DNA of 64,000 nt from Gordonia sp. PP30 (lineage in GTDB: Bacteria; Actinomycetota; Actinomycetes; Mycobacteriales; Mycobacteriaceae). The notes below the pieces were generated by a model, which was given only the letters and a program-made list of their open reading frames with translations, had not been told where the DNA came from and made no database searches. Positions within the stretch are counted from its first letter, which is position 1; the number at the start of each line of letters is the position of its first letter. Made by a program: the position numbers and the translations under genes. The DNA is taken from contig NZ_CP095864.1 of NCBI RefSeq assembly GCF_023100845.1, forward strand, positions 3,906,001-3,970,000, read 5' to 3'. Shown here piece by piece: positions 17,237-26,029 of this stretch.

Positions 17237-17661
17237 ACCCCCTGCAGGTTACCGATGGACAAGATGACGTTCCGCTCACGAAGCGCGGCAGGCGTGCGGA
17301 GGCTTTCGAGAAGGAGATACTTCGCGGGCACGCCGAGGGGATCGAACAGTTCGCGACTCCATCGATCCGGCGATCGCGTCCAGTCCAGCACGCCACGCGA
17401 TACCCGGCCCGCACCGGTGAACACCGCCGCGCCGGCCACCAGCGCATCCCAGCCGGTCGAGCCGACGGTCGGCGGCTCGGCATGAAATCGGTCCAACTCC
17501 GGGCCGGGAGGCATTCGCTGAGCTTGCAGCACGCTCTCCCTCAGCACCCGGACGGCGAATGACGGGTCACCCCGAAGATCCGCACGAGCGCGCCACAGCC
17601 GCGCGAAATCCGCGTAGGTGGTGACCGCCGTCTCGGTCGACGGGTCCAGGCTCGTGCTCAT
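17233..17661 (-). CDS. unknown protein coupled to the nucleotidyltransferase
   Basis: 142 residues from ATG 17661. No recognised domain; it is mostly helical by composition, with Trp-rich segments (FARLWRARADLRGD, WDALVAGAAVFTGAGRVSRGVLDWTRSPDRW) and no HTH that I can see. The stop overlaps the start of the nucleotidyltransferase gene, so the two are translated together. The pair could be a toxin-antitoxin or housekeeping operon; the order (unknown first, nucleotidyltransferase second) fits antitoxin-toxin, but this is inference. Confidence 0.6.
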   Translation of the reverse strand: MSTSLDPSTETAVTTYADFARLWRARADLRGDPSFAVRVLRESVLQAQRMPPGPELDRFHAEPPTVGSTGWDALVAGAAVFTGAGRVSRGVLDWTRSPDRWSRELFDPLGVPAKYLLLESLRTPAALRERNVILSIGNLQGV

Positions 17662-17733
17662 AGGTCTAGGATCCTCCTTCCGGTCGTGCACGACCAGCCC
17701 GGCGTCACCGGCAGGCAGCCGCACCGGCCCGGA

Positions 17734-18627
17734 TCAGTGACCGGCCATCGCGGCGGCGACGGCGTCGGCCATGGCCGCCTGGCCCGCGGCGTTGGGGTGC
17801 ATCGAGCCGACCCCTTTGCCGACCGGGGTGATCCAGCGCGCCGGGCCCGCGCAGGCGTCGTGCCCAGCCGAGCGCCGCGACATGTCCACGTAGACCACTC
17901 CCGCGTCCTTCGCGGCCTCGCGCACGGCGTCGTTCAGCTGCCGCTGGACACCCCGCACGTACGACACGTCGCCGGCGGCGATCGGGATCACGTCAAAGCA
18001 GCCGCTCGCCGACAGCAGCCACGGGTATCCGACCACGAACACCCGCGCGCGGCGTGCGTGCGCGGCGATCTCCCGGAAACCGGAGGTCAGGGCGGGCCGC
18101 ACCTGTGTCGAGATCGCCGCGGTCAGGGTGTCGCCCAGGCTGCGGCGGCACGGGGCGCCCGACGGATCGGTGCGGCCGAGACGAGTGCACTCCCCGACCA
18201 CCGTGGAGAACAGCTTCGCGTCGTTGCCGCCGAGGGTGAGCGTGACGGTCTCGGTCTTCGGCGACAGGGCATCGAGTTGCGGGCCGACGCCCTCGTACTG
18301 GCCCTCCTGCAGGTTCGCCGTGGTGGCACCGGCGCAGGAGACGTCGGTCAGCGCCCAGCCGCGCCGCCGGGCCAGGAGTTCGCCGAAGTTCGCGGTGCCG
18401 CGCTGGCAGAGCAGCGACGAGTCGGGCACCAGCGGCTTCAACCCGGTGCCCGCGGCGTAGCTGTCGCCGAGGTGGGCGTGGACGGCCGCGGACGGCTCGC
18501 CGGTCTGGGAGGTCGACGGCGAAGCCTCGACCGGCTCGGCGGGCCGGCGGACCACCAGCACCACCGCGATCACGACCGGCACGACCAGCACCGCCGCCGA
18601 GAGCAGCATCCAGCGACGCCGGGTCAC
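17734..18627 (-). CDS. SGNH/GDSL-family secreted hydrolase
   Basis: 297 residues from GTG 18627, whose GTGA overlaps the stop of the DUF3093 gene. An N-terminal membrane anchor or uncleaved signal (MLLSAAVLVVPVVIAVVLVV) is followed by the SGNH blocks: HLGDSYAAGTG (Ser), LGGNDAKLF (Asn) and the C-terminal MHPNAAG (His). Several Cys suggest disulfides, as in extracytoplasmic actinobacterial GDSL lipases. Likely an envelope or secreted esterase. It is the last gene of a five-gene minus-strand run starting at hemB or 20415. Confidence 0.85.
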   Translation of the reverse strand: MTRRRWMLLSAAVLVVPVVIAVVLVVRRPAEPVEASPSTSQTGEPSAAVHAHLGDSYAAGTGLKPLVPDSSLLCQRGTANFGELLARRRGWALTDVSCAGATTANLQEGQYEGVGPQLDALSPKTETVTLTLGGNDAKLFSTVVGECTRLGRTDPSGAPCRRSLGDTLTAAISTQVRPALTSGFREIAAHARRARVFVVGYPWLLSASGCFDVIPIAAGDVSYVRGVQRQLNDAVREAAKDAGVVYVDMSRRSAGHDACAGPARWITPVGKGVGSMHPNAAGQAAMADAVAAAMAGH

Positions 18628-19370
18628 GACCGCTTCTTCGGCTCCAGGCCCATCTTCACCGCGAGATGCGCCTCGGTGAGCTCGGTCCGGAAGCGGTCGA
18701 CGTCGCGCGCCCAGGCCTGCGCCAGCTTCCCGTTCTTCAGCTTCACTCCGACGCCCTTGCGCCGGCGCGGCACGCCGGGAAGCTCGCCGAGAGCGCGGGC
18801 GCTCTCCCACTTCTGGTGCTCACCGCCCCGGTTCTCCGGGTACACCTCGGCGATCGCGCTGAGCGGGATGGTCTGCGCGCCCTGGCGCAGCGTGGTCTCC
18901 GTCAGCCGCACGCTGACGTGCTGGCGCGCGGCCACCACCTGCAATGCCGAGAAGCCCACCAGGATGACGAAGAAGATCGACAGGACCGGCCAATGCACCT
19001 GTCCCTTGCCGAATATCTCCATGATGAGGATCGCGCCGATCAGGACCGGACCGATCGCGACTACCCGCCAGCTGCCGCCCGGCTCGTAGAACAGGACCTC
19101 GCCCTCGTCGACGACCGGTTCGTCGGCGACGGCGTCGGGCTCTTCCGATCTCGCCTCTTCGGGCCCCCGGCGGGCTTTCGCTCGATCGGCGCGGGTCGAT
19201 CTCGACTCCGCGGGTCCTGAGCATGCGTGGCGGAGCGTGCGACGACACGCGGTCGAAGGGCGACCATCGAGGGGCGGCTCTGCTCGATCGGCGTCGTCTG
19301 ATCTCGACTCCGCTCGATCATCATGCTCCGCTCGATCATCATGCTCGGCGCGATCGGCGTCGTCCGCCAC
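18624..19370 (-). CDS. DUF3093-like membrane protein with repeat-derived N-terminus
   Basis: 248 residues from GTG 19370, which overlaps the preceding TAG by one base (TAGTG). Residues about 110-248 are an ordinary protein with two transmembrane helices (VVAIGPVLIGAILIMEIF and WPVLSIFFVILVGFSALQVV) and a PH-like soluble end. The first 100 residues are repetitive and charged (DRAEHDDRAEHDDRAE, then ESRSTRADRAKA) and are the translation of dispersed DNA repeats. No other in-frame start codon lies between them and the first helix, so the repeats must be translated or a non-standard start used. Family assignment is moderate. Confidence 0.7.
   Translation of the reverse strand: MADDADRAEHDDRAEHDDRAESRSDDADRAEPPLDGRPSTACRRTLRHACSGPAESRSTRADRAKARRGPEEARSEEPDAVADEPVVDEGEVLFYEPGGSWRVVAIGPVLIGAILIMEIFGKGQVHWPVLSIFFVILVGFSALQVVAARQHVSVRLTETTLRQGAQTIPLSAIAEVYPENRGGEHQKWESARALGELPGVPRRRKGVGVKLKNGKLAQAWARDVDRFRTELTEAHLAVKMGLEPKKRS
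19146..19366 (-). repeat. cluster of dispersed repeats read as coding sequence
   Basis: Contains a family A copy (19196-19261, CTCCGCGGGTCCTGAGC and GTGCGACGACACGCGGTC) and tandem units of the CTCGACTCCGCTCGATCATCATG type (19308-19355, with GCTCGATCATCATGCTC duplicated back to back). All of it lies within the open frame of the DUF3093-like gene. Confidence 0.75.
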
Positions 19371-19822
19371 TACTCGTCCTTCCCGGACTCGGCGGCGGCC
19401 GCCAGGCGGTTCAGCCGGCAGTTGAACCACGCATCGGCATCCGGCCGGTAGGCCAGGATCGACCCGGCCAGACCGACCACCGCGGCGGCGAGGACCACGG
19501 CCAGCCCGGGCGACTGATAGCCGATGGTCAGCACCAGCACCATGATCACGACCACCACGGTCAACGCGGCCAGCGAGCCCCGCCACTGGGGCTGGCAGTA
19601 GGCCTTGCGCGCGAGCGACGCGTACACCAGGCCGATACCGACGACGATCACCGCGACCGCCAGATCACCGAGATGCCAGCCCGCACCGAACGCGGACGTG
19701 ATGATCGAGATCACGCCGAGGATCATCAGCAGGACACCGGAGGTCAGCCACAGCCGCAGCGCCCACCGCACCGTGTTCGGCCGTCGCGCGGGATCCGGCT
19801 TCGCCGCCGCCGCATCGGTCAT
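19370..19822 (-). CDS. small multi-pass membrane protein
   Basis: 150 residues from ATG 19822, overlapping the upstream gene by four bases. Four hydrophobic segments (around WLTSGVLLMILGVISIITSAF, LAVAVIVVGIGLVYASL, LAALTVVVVIMVLVLTIGY and LAVVLAAAVVGLAGSILAY) and a polar tail. No family is recognised. It sits in a run of overlapping membrane-protein genes downstream of hemB, as in other Mycobacteriales. Confidence 0.75.
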   Translation of the reverse strand: MTDAAAAKPDPARRPNTVRWALRLWLTSGVLLMILGVISIITSAFGAGWHLGDLAVAVIVVGIGLVYASLARKAYCQPQWRGSLAALTVVVVIMVLVLTIGYQSPGLAVVLAAAVVGLAGSILAYRPDADAWFNCRLNRLAAAAESGKDE

Positions 19823-20415
19823 GATCGACTCCCTCGTCCTGAACTGGTGGTGCGGCCGCGCCGCTTGGCCAGCGTATCGACATAGCGCATGGTATCCGGG
19901 TGCATCGCGGCCACCGCGATACCGATCGCGGCCACTCCGCCGACGATCTGGGCCACCGTCGCCCAGGCGGGCAGCGGCACATCGGCAGCACCGTTCGACA
20001 GCCCGAAATCGATGCCGGCCACGTCGAACACCATCGTCACCGCGGTCACCGCGCCGAGCAGCCCGACGAGCATCCGCGCCCACCGATGGCCGCGCAGCAT
20101 CATCGTGAGCCCCACCGCCACCACGCCGAGGACGATGACCGCCGAGACCACCATGCTGCCGAGCGCCAGCATCGTCTGGTAGCCGTCGACCGACTCCGGT
20201 CTGCCCTGCTGCGCGGCGTACTTCTGCGCGGACTCGCGCGCCTGCGCCCGCACCGACGGGTAGTCGCCGATGAACGCGACCAGCCCCGCGACGATCGAGA
20301 CCGGCGCCAGCTGCAGGACCGCGGTCACGCTCTCCGGGCGGGCCGGGCGTTCCCCCGGGCCGGCCGACGGCACCGGCGGCGCCGGGGCGCGTGGAGGCAG
20401 CGACGGAACGGTCAT
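19819..20415 (-). CDS. Pro-rich membrane protein of unknown function
   Basis: 198 residues. A proline-rich cytoplasmic N-terminus of about 30 residues (PPRAPAPPVPSAGPG) precedes four predicted helices. The soluble loop after the first helix (DYPSVRAQARESAQKYAAQQ) is helical and charged. The start is three bases from the end of hemB and the stop overlaps the next gene by ATGA, so it is expressed with hemB. Function unknown. Confidence 0.75.
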   Translation of the reverse strand: MTVPSLPPRAPAPPVPSAGPGERPARPESVTAVLQLAPVSIVAGLVAFIGDYPSVRAQARESAQKYAAQQGRPESVDGYQTMLALGSMVVSAVIVLGVVAVGLTMMLRGHRWARMLVGLLGAVTAVTMVFDVAGIDFGLSNGAADVPLPAWATVAQIVGGVAAIGIAVAAMHPDTMRYVDTLAKRRGRTTSSGRGSRS

Positions 20416-20418
20416 GAT

Positions 20419-21420
20419 TTACAGGTTAGTCAGGTGGATGGCGGAGAGTCGGCCGGCGAGTTCGACCGCGGCATAGGTCAGCACGATCGACGCACCGGCC
20501 CGCACGATCGACAGCACGGCCTCGTCGAGGGCGGCCTCCCGGTCGATCCAGCCGCGCTCGGCGGCGGCACAGATCATCGAGTACTCACCGGAGATCTGAT
20601 AGGCCGCGACGGGCCGGTCCGACAGGTCGGCGACGTCGCGCACGATGTCCAGGTAGCTCATCGCCGGCTTCACCATCACCATGTCGGCGCCCTCGTCGAG
20701 GTCGGCGAGCAGTTCGCGCACCGCCTCGCTGCGGTTGGCCGGATCCTGCTGGTAGGTACGACGATCCCCCTCCAGCGACGACCCGACGGCCTCGCGGAAC
20801 GGGCCGTAGAAGGCCGACGCGTACTTGGCGGTGTACGCGAGGATCGAGACGCCGGAGAACCCGGCGGTGTCGAGCGCGTCCCGGATCGCGGCGACCTGGC
20901 CGTCCATCATGCCGCTCGGGGCGACGACGTGCGCCCCGGCGCGCGCCTGGGAGACCGCCAGTTCGCGGTACAGCTCCAGCGTCGCGTCGTTGTCGACGCG
21001 GCCGTCGGCGTCGAGCACGCCGCAGTGGCCGTGATCGGTGAACTCGTCCAGGCAGGTGTCGGCCATCAGGACCGTAGTGTCGCCGAGGTCCGCCCGCAGC
21101 ACGCTCAGCGCGCGGTTCAGGATGCCGTCCGGGCGCGCCCCGCACGACCCGCTCGCGTCCTTGTCCTCGGGTTTCGGCACGCCGAACAGCATCAGGCCGC
21201 CGACACCGGCGTCGACGGCCGCACGGGCGGCGACGCGGAGCGAGTCGAGCGTGTGGTTCACCACGCCGGGCATCGAGACGATGGCCCGCGGCGCGTCGAT
21301 GCCGTCGGCGACGAACATCGGCAGCACCAGCTGCGCCGGATCGAGCCGGGTCTGCGCGACGAGCCGCCGCATGGCGGGGGTGCCGCGCAGGCGGCGGGGA
21401 CGAATCACGGGACGATCCAT
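20419..21420 (-). CDS. hemB: delta-aminolevulinic acid dehydratase (porphobilinogen synthase)
   Basis: 333 residues. Condenses two 5-aminolevulinate molecules to porphobilinogen. The Schiff-base lysines are in YTAKYASAFYGPFREA and MVMVKPAMSYLDIV. In the metal site ADTCLDEFTDHGHCG the first and third cysteines of the zinc triad are present but the middle one is Asp, so metal use may be mixed zinc/magnesium. Gene order hemA-hemC-hemD-hemB is conserved in Mycobacteriales. Confidence 0.96.
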   Translation of the reverse strand: MDRPVIRPRRLRGTPAMRRLVAQTRLDPAQLVLPMFVADGIDAPRAIVSMPGVVNHTLDSLRVAARAAVDAGVGGLMLFGVPKPEDKDASGSCGARPDGILNRALSVLRADLGDTTVLMADTCLDEFTDHGHCGVLDADGRVDNDATLELYRELAVSQARAGAHVVAPSGMMDGQVAAIRDALDTAGFSGVSILAYTAKYASAFYGPFREAVGSSLEGDRRTYQQDPANRSEAVRELLADLDEGADMVMVKPAMSYLDIVRDVADLSDRPVAAYQISGEYSMICAAAERGWIDREAALDEAVLSIVRAGASIVLTYAAVELAGRLSAIHLTNL

Positions 21421-21471
21421 GCCCTCAATCGTACGAAGTCGACACTGAGAGCGGGCTGAACGGGCCCGGGA

Positions 21472-23094
21472 TCAGGACCGCGAGCGGCGCGACTTCTTCC
21501 GCGGCGGCGGCAGCGCCCCCTCGGCACGCAGCGCGGCGGCGTGCGCGGCGAGCGCGTCGACCAGATCCGGGATCGAGGCGTTCTCCGGGCGCACGTCCAC
21601 GCGCAGCCCGAACTCGATGGCCGTCTCGGCGGTCTTCGGGCCGATGCAGGCGACGATGGTGCGCGCGTGCGGCTTGCCCGCGATGCCGACCAGGTTCCGG
21701 ACCGTCGAACTCGAGGTGAAGCAGACCGCGTCGAAACCGCCGGTCTTGATCATCTCGCGGGTCTCGGCGGGCGGCGGGGCCGCCCGCACGGTGCGGTACG
21801 CGGTGACGTCGTCGATCTCCCAGCCGCGCTCACGCAGGCCCTCGGACAGCGTCTCGGTGGCGATGTCGGCACGCGGCAGCAGGATTCGGTCGACCGGGTC
21901 GAAGATCTCGTCGTAGGGCGGGAAGACCTCCAGCAGGCCGAGCGACGACTGCTCGCCGGTCGGCAGCAGCTCGGGTTCGACGCCGAAGGAGCGGACCTTG
22001 GCGGCGGTCGCCTCGCCGACGCAGGCGATCTTGACGCCGGAGAAGGCGCGGGCGTCCAGGCCGAATTCGGCGAACTTCTCCCAGACCGCGCGGACGGCGT
22101 TGGTGGAGGTGAAGACGATCCACTGGTAGCGGCCGTCGACCAGGCCCTTGACCGCGCGCTCCATCTGGGCCGGGCTGCGCGGCGGCTCGACGGCGATGGT
22201 CGGGACCTCGCGCGGGATGGCGCCGTGCCCGATCAGCCGCTCGCTCATGTCGGCGGCCTGGTCCTTGGTGCGCGGCACCAGCACGGTCCAGCCGTACAGG
22301 GCCCGCGACTCCCACCAGGAGAACTTGGCGCGCTGGCCGACGAGCTTGCCGACGGTCAGGATCAGCGAGCCGGCCAGGCCGGCCGCCTGCTCGGTGAGCG
22401 CCGCGAGGGTGGTCTCCACGGTGCGCTGCTGGCAGGTGGTGCCGTTGACGGTGACGGCGACCGGCGTCTGCGCGGCGAGGCCGTGCTCGGTCAGCGCGCT
22501 CGCGACCTCGCCGAGGTGACCGTCGGTGGCGTGCAGCACCAGGGGGCCCGGCGCGGCGGCCAGCGCCGCCCAGTCGACCTCGCCGCGCACATCGGCGACG
22601 GTGTGGCCGGAGCCGAGCGGCAGGCCCGCGAAACCCGGCACGACGGCCGCGTGCGGCAGTCCGGGAAGCACCTCGAAGGCGACGGTGGTGCGGGCCACGG
22701 CGGTGATCTCGGCGAGCACCACGTCGGTGGTCATCGGATCACCGGACACCACGCGCACCACGTCGACGCCGGTGCGCGCCGTGGTGACGAGGGTCTTGGC
22801 GACCTGCGCCGGGTCGCCCAGTGCCGGTCGCACCACCTGCTCGGCCTCCTCGACCGGGGCCGGCGGCTCGGTGTCGGCGGCGGCCTTGCGGCCGGCGCGT
22901 TCGGGGACCTCGGCGGCGACGCTCTGCGCGGAGCCGATCAGGCCCACGATCGAGGCGGGCACGTCGGGATCGACGAAGGCGACCGTCGCGTTGACCAGTA
23001 CTTCTTTGCCGCGCACAGTCAGCAGATCCGGGTTACCGGGACCCGACCCCACGAACAGAATCCGGCCGGGATTAGCATTCTTGGTACGGCTCAT
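21472..23094 (-). CDS. hemD: fused tetrapyrrole methylase-like / uroporphyrinogen-III synthase
   Basis: 540 residues. Residues 1-250 resemble the SAM-dependent uroporphyrinogen-III C-methyltransferase fold (ILFVGSGPGNPDLLTVRG at 12-29 and VRVVSGDPM); residues about 265-520 are the HemD synthase (LVPRTKDQAADMSERL, VFTSTNAVRAVWEKF, CFTSSSTVRNL). The N-terminal half is diverged and has an insert rich in Pro and Glu (EPPAPVEEAEQVV), so its methylase activity is uncertain. A basic tail KKSRRSRS ends the protein. This fusion is standard in the group. Confidence 0.93.
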   Translation of the reverse strand: MSRTKNANPGRILFVGSGPGNPDLLTVRGKEVLVNATVAFVDPDVPASIVGLIGSAQSVAAEVPERAGRKAAADTEPPAPVEEAEQVVRPALGDPAQVAKTLVTTARTGVDVVRVVSGDPMTTDVVLAEITAVARTTVAFEVLPGLPHAAVVPGFAGLPLGSGHTVADVRGEVDWAALAAAPGPLVLHATDGHLGEVASALTEHGLAAQTPVAVTVNGTTCQQRTVETTLAALTEQAAGLAGSLILTVGKLVGQRAKFSWWESRALYGWTVLVPRTKDQAADMSERLIGHGAIPREVPTIAVEPPRSPAQMERAVKGLVDGRYQWIVFTSTNAVRAVWEKFAEFGLDARAFSGVKIACVGEATAAKVRSFGVEPELLPTGEQSSLGLLEVFPPYDEIFDPVDRILLPRADIATETLSEGLRERGWEIDDVTAYRTVRAAPPPAETREMIKTGGFDAVCFTSSSTVRNLVGIAGKPHARTIVACIGPKTAETAIEFGLRVDVRPENASIPDLVDALAAHAAALRAEGALPPPRKKSRRSRS

Positions 23095-23167
23095 GCGTCA
23101 GCACTCTCCTGCCCCGCCCGCGGGGCTGCAGTTCGTTCACGCGGGAGCCGTCAGGCGGGGTCGTAGG

Positions 23168-24109
23168 TCACGACTCCGGTCCGACGAGTGCGGCGGCACC
23201 GAGCTCCAGCAGTTCGGCGGCGAGATCCCTGCCCAGCTCGGCGGCCCGATCGACCGGACCCACCGCCGAAGCGCGGATCACTTCTGATCCGTCCTCGGCC
23301 GCCACCACCGCGCGCAGCGACAGTTCGGCGAAGATGCGCCCGGCGTCATCGAGCGATTCGACCACCTCGGCGATGGCGCCGACCGGTGCCGTGCACCCGG
23401 CCTCCAGGGCCGCGAGCACCGCGCGTTCGGCGTCGACCGCCGCTCGGGTGGACGGGTCGTCCAACTCAGCGAGGATTCTCACCAGTTCGGCATCGTCGGC
23501 GCGGCACTCGACGGCCAGTGCCCCCTGCGCCGGCGCGGGCACCATGACCACGGGGTCCAGTGCCTCGGTGACGACATCGGCGCGGCCGATGCGTACCAGT
23601 CCGGCTCGGGCGACGACCACCGCGTCCAGTTCACCGTTCGCGACTTTGCCCAACCGAGAATCAAGGTTGCCTCGAAGGGGGCGAATTTCCAAACCGAGAC
23701 CCAGTGCTCTAAGCTGCGCGGCCCGACGCGGCGACGACGTCCCGATCACCGAGCCCACCGGCAACTCACCGAGGACCATGCCATCCCGGCTGACCAGCGC
23801 ATCTCGCGGATCCACCCGCTCGGGAACCGCGGCCATCGCCAGGTCGGATTCCGGCGCGGTGGGCAGGTCCTTGTAGGAGTGGATCGCGACGTCACAGTCG
23901 CGTTCGCGCAGCGCGACGCGGATCGCGGTGGTGAAGACGCCGACCCCGATCTGCTCCACCGGTGCGGCCGACAGGTCGCCGGGCGTCTTGATGATCACCA
24001 GTTCGGCGGGATGCCCGAGCGCGGCGAGCCGGTCGGCGACGCCCTGCGCCTGGGTGGTGGCCAGCAGCGAGCCGCGGGTACCGATACGGATGGGAGCAGG
24101 GTCGGACAC
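23168..24109 (-). CDS. hemC: porphobilinogen deaminase (hydroxymethylbilane synthase)
   Basis: 313 residues from GTG 24109. Polymerises four porphobilinogens to hydroxymethylbilane. [15 protein letters not shown] opens the protein, HSYKDLPT and [10 protein letters not shown] supply substrate-binding residues, and the dipyrromethane cofactor cysteine is in [11 protein letters not shown]. Lies between hemA and hemD. Confidence 0.96.
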   Translation of the reverse strand: MSDPAPIRIGTRGSLLATTQAQGVADRLAALGHPAELVIIKTPGDLSAAPVEQIGVGVFTTAIRVALRERDCDVAIHSYKDLPTAPESDLAMAAVPERVDPRDALVSRDGMVLGELPVGSVIGTSSPRRAAQLRALGLGLEIRPLRGNLDSRLGKVANGELDAVVVARAGLVRIGRADVVTEALDPVVMVPAPAQGALAVECRADDAELVRILAELDDPSTRAAVDAERAVLAALEAGCTAPVGAIAEVVESLDDAGRIFAELSLRAVVAAEDGSEVIRASAVGPVDRAAELGRDLAAELLELGAAALVGPES

Positions 24110-24144
24110 GAATCTCCTCGGGGTTCACCCGGCCCTGGGGCCGG

Positions 24145-25473
24145 TTACGACAGTCCGGAATCCGGGGCCGCCACCTGTTCGGCGGTGCCCGGCTTGAGCT
24201 CGAACAGCTCGCGCAGCGCCTCGGCGTAGTGATCACCGTTCCCGGCGGAGGCGAGCTGTTTGACGCGCACGGTCGGCGCGTGCAGCAGTTTGTCGGCGAC
24301 GCGGCGCACCGTCTTGGCCACCTCGTCGCGCTGGGCGGCGTCCAGGTCGGGCAGGCGGCTCTCCAGGCGCAGGATCTCGGCCTCGACGACGTCCGCGGCC
24401 CGCTGGCGCAGTGCGGCGACGGTGGGCGTGACCTGGGCCTGTCGCTGCGCGGCCAGATAGTCGGCCAGTTCGGCGGCGACGATGGTGCGCGCCGCGGCGG
24501 CGTCGTCGACGGCCGCCTTGGCCTCGGAGACCCCGCGCAGGCTCTCGATGTCGATCACGTGCACACCGGGCAGCCGGGCCGCGGCGGTGTCGACGTTCCG
24601 GGGCAGGCCGAGGTCGCAGATCATCAGGGGCACCATCGACTGGCGCCGGATCAGCGCCTGGTGCACGTCGCCCACCTGGAGCACCGGGGTGACCGAACCG
24701 GTCGCGGTCACCACGATGTCGGCGTCGGCCATCGCCGCGGCGACGTCGTCGAAGCCGACGCCGCGGGCGCTGACGCCGTAGCGTTCGGCGACACCGGCCG
24801 CGAGTTCGGCGGCCCGGTCGGCGGTGCGGTTCACGACGATCATCTCGGTGACGCCCTCGCGCGCCAGCTGGCTGGTGGCCAGCGAGCCCATCGCGCCGGC
24901 GCCGATCACCACGGCGCGGCGCATCGGCGGCCGGCCTTCGCCGCGGACGGCGCGGGCCCGCTGAATCGCCACCGACACCACGGAGGCGCCGGCCCGGTCG
25001 ATGCCGGTCTCGGTGTGGACGCGCTTGCCGACGCGGAGGGCCTGCTGCGCGAGTTCGTGGAGGGTGCTGCCGGCCGAGCGGCATTCGTCGGCGACGGTGT
25101 AGGCGCTGCGGATCTGCCCGAGGATCTGCTGTTCGCCGACCACCATGGAGTCCAGTCCGGCGGCCACCGTGAACAGGTGCTCCACCGCGGCCTCGGAGTA
25201 GTGGACGTAGGCGTGATCGGTCATCTCGCCGACCGCCATCCCGGAATGGTCACCGAGCACCTGGCCGACGGCCTCGAGGGCGGGGTGGAAGGCGTCGACC
25301 ACCGCGTAGACCTCGATGCGGTTGCAGGTGGAGACGAGCATGGCCTCGGACACGGCGCGGCTCTGCATGAGCGATTCGACCACTTTGGGGCGATCGAAGT
25401 CGGAGACGGCGAGTCGTTCGAGCACCGGGACGGGTGCACTCCGATGGGAGAACCCGAACAACAAAAGACTCAC
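24145..25473 (-). CDS. hemA: glutamyl-tRNA reductase
   Basis: 442 residues from GTG 25473. First enzyme of the C5 heme pathway, making glutamate-1-semialdehyde from glutamyl-tRNA. The catalytic Cys is in [12 protein letters not shown] near residue 50; GAGAMGSLA is the NADPH site. First gene of hemA-hemC-hemD-hemB; HemL at 15194-16564 uses its product. Confidence 0.97.
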   Translation of the reverse strand: MSLLLFGFSHRSAPVPVLERLAVSDFDRPKVVESLMQSRAVSEAMLVSTCNRIEVYAVVDAFHPALEAVGQVLGDHSGMAVGEMTDHAYVHYSEAAVEHLFTVAAGLDSMVVGEQQILGQIRSAYTVADECRSAGSTLHELAQQALRVGKRVHTETGIDRAGASVVSVAIQRARAVRGEGRPPMRRAVVIGAGAMGSLATSQLAREGVTEMIVVNRTADRAAELAAGVAERYGVSARGVGFDDVAAAMADADIVVTATGSVTPVLQVGDVHQALIRRQSMVPLMICDLGLPRNVDTAAARLPGVHVIDIESLRGVSEAKAAVDDAAAARTIVAAELADYLAAQRQAQVTPTVAALRQRAADVVEAEILRLESRLPDLDAAQRDEVAKTVRRVADKLLHAPTVRVKQLASAGNGDHYAEALRELFELKPGTAEQVAAPDSGLS

Positions 25474-25604
25474 GCTGTCACCGTTCCTCGTACTTGCGCG
25501 GCACCGATTTCACGCCGCGTTCACGTCCCCGAGGCGAGCACATGTACTACACAGATTAGTTCACGCCGCGCGAAAGACACCATGTGCCTGGTGAACCGGC
25601 CCGT

Positions 25605-25910
25605 TCACCCCTCCGCGGCGGCGCCTGGGACCGGTCCGAGACGGGCCTCCAGGTCGGCCCGCAGCCGCGGTTCGTCGACCTCCCAGTAGCCGTGTTCGGC
25701 GCCGTCGAGCAGGATCACCGGAACCCGGTCGCCGTACTCGGCGCGCGGCTCGGGGTCGCCGGCGGCGGCCGCCGCATCGACGTCGACGATCTCGGCGGTC
25801 AGTCCGTAGCCGGCGAGAATCGCGGACAGCTGGTCGTGCGCGGTGGCGCACGCGTGGCATCCGGCACGGGTCATCAGGGTCACGACCGGGCGATTCTTCG
25901 AGGCTTCCAC
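25605..25910 (-). CDS. glutaredoxin-family thiol protein
   Basis: 101 residues from GTG 25910. Thioredoxin-like fold of the DUF836/glutaredoxin type: [18 protein letters not shown] with the CxxC pair CHAC near residue 18 and the cis-Pro segment [11 protein letters not shown]. In M. tuberculosis the corresponding gene (Rv0508) lies just upstream of hemA, as here. A mycothiol- or NADPH-linked thiol reductase role is plausible. The longer open frame to 26006 has no better start signal. Confidence 0.82.
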   Translation of the reverse strand: MEASKNRPVVTLMTRAGCHACATAHDQLSAILAGYGLTAEIVDVDAAAAAGDPEPRAEYGDRVPVILLDGAEHGYWEVDEPRLRADLEARLGPVPGAAAEG

Positions 25911-26029
25911 GACCGGCGAGTCTACCCACGCGGCGTGACGTACGACGCGCCCTCGCGCGCGGGCCGCCGTCGGTTCCCCGCGATAGGCTGGGGGCATCCG
26001 CTTCACCCGACTGCCCGAGGAGGTGGCTC

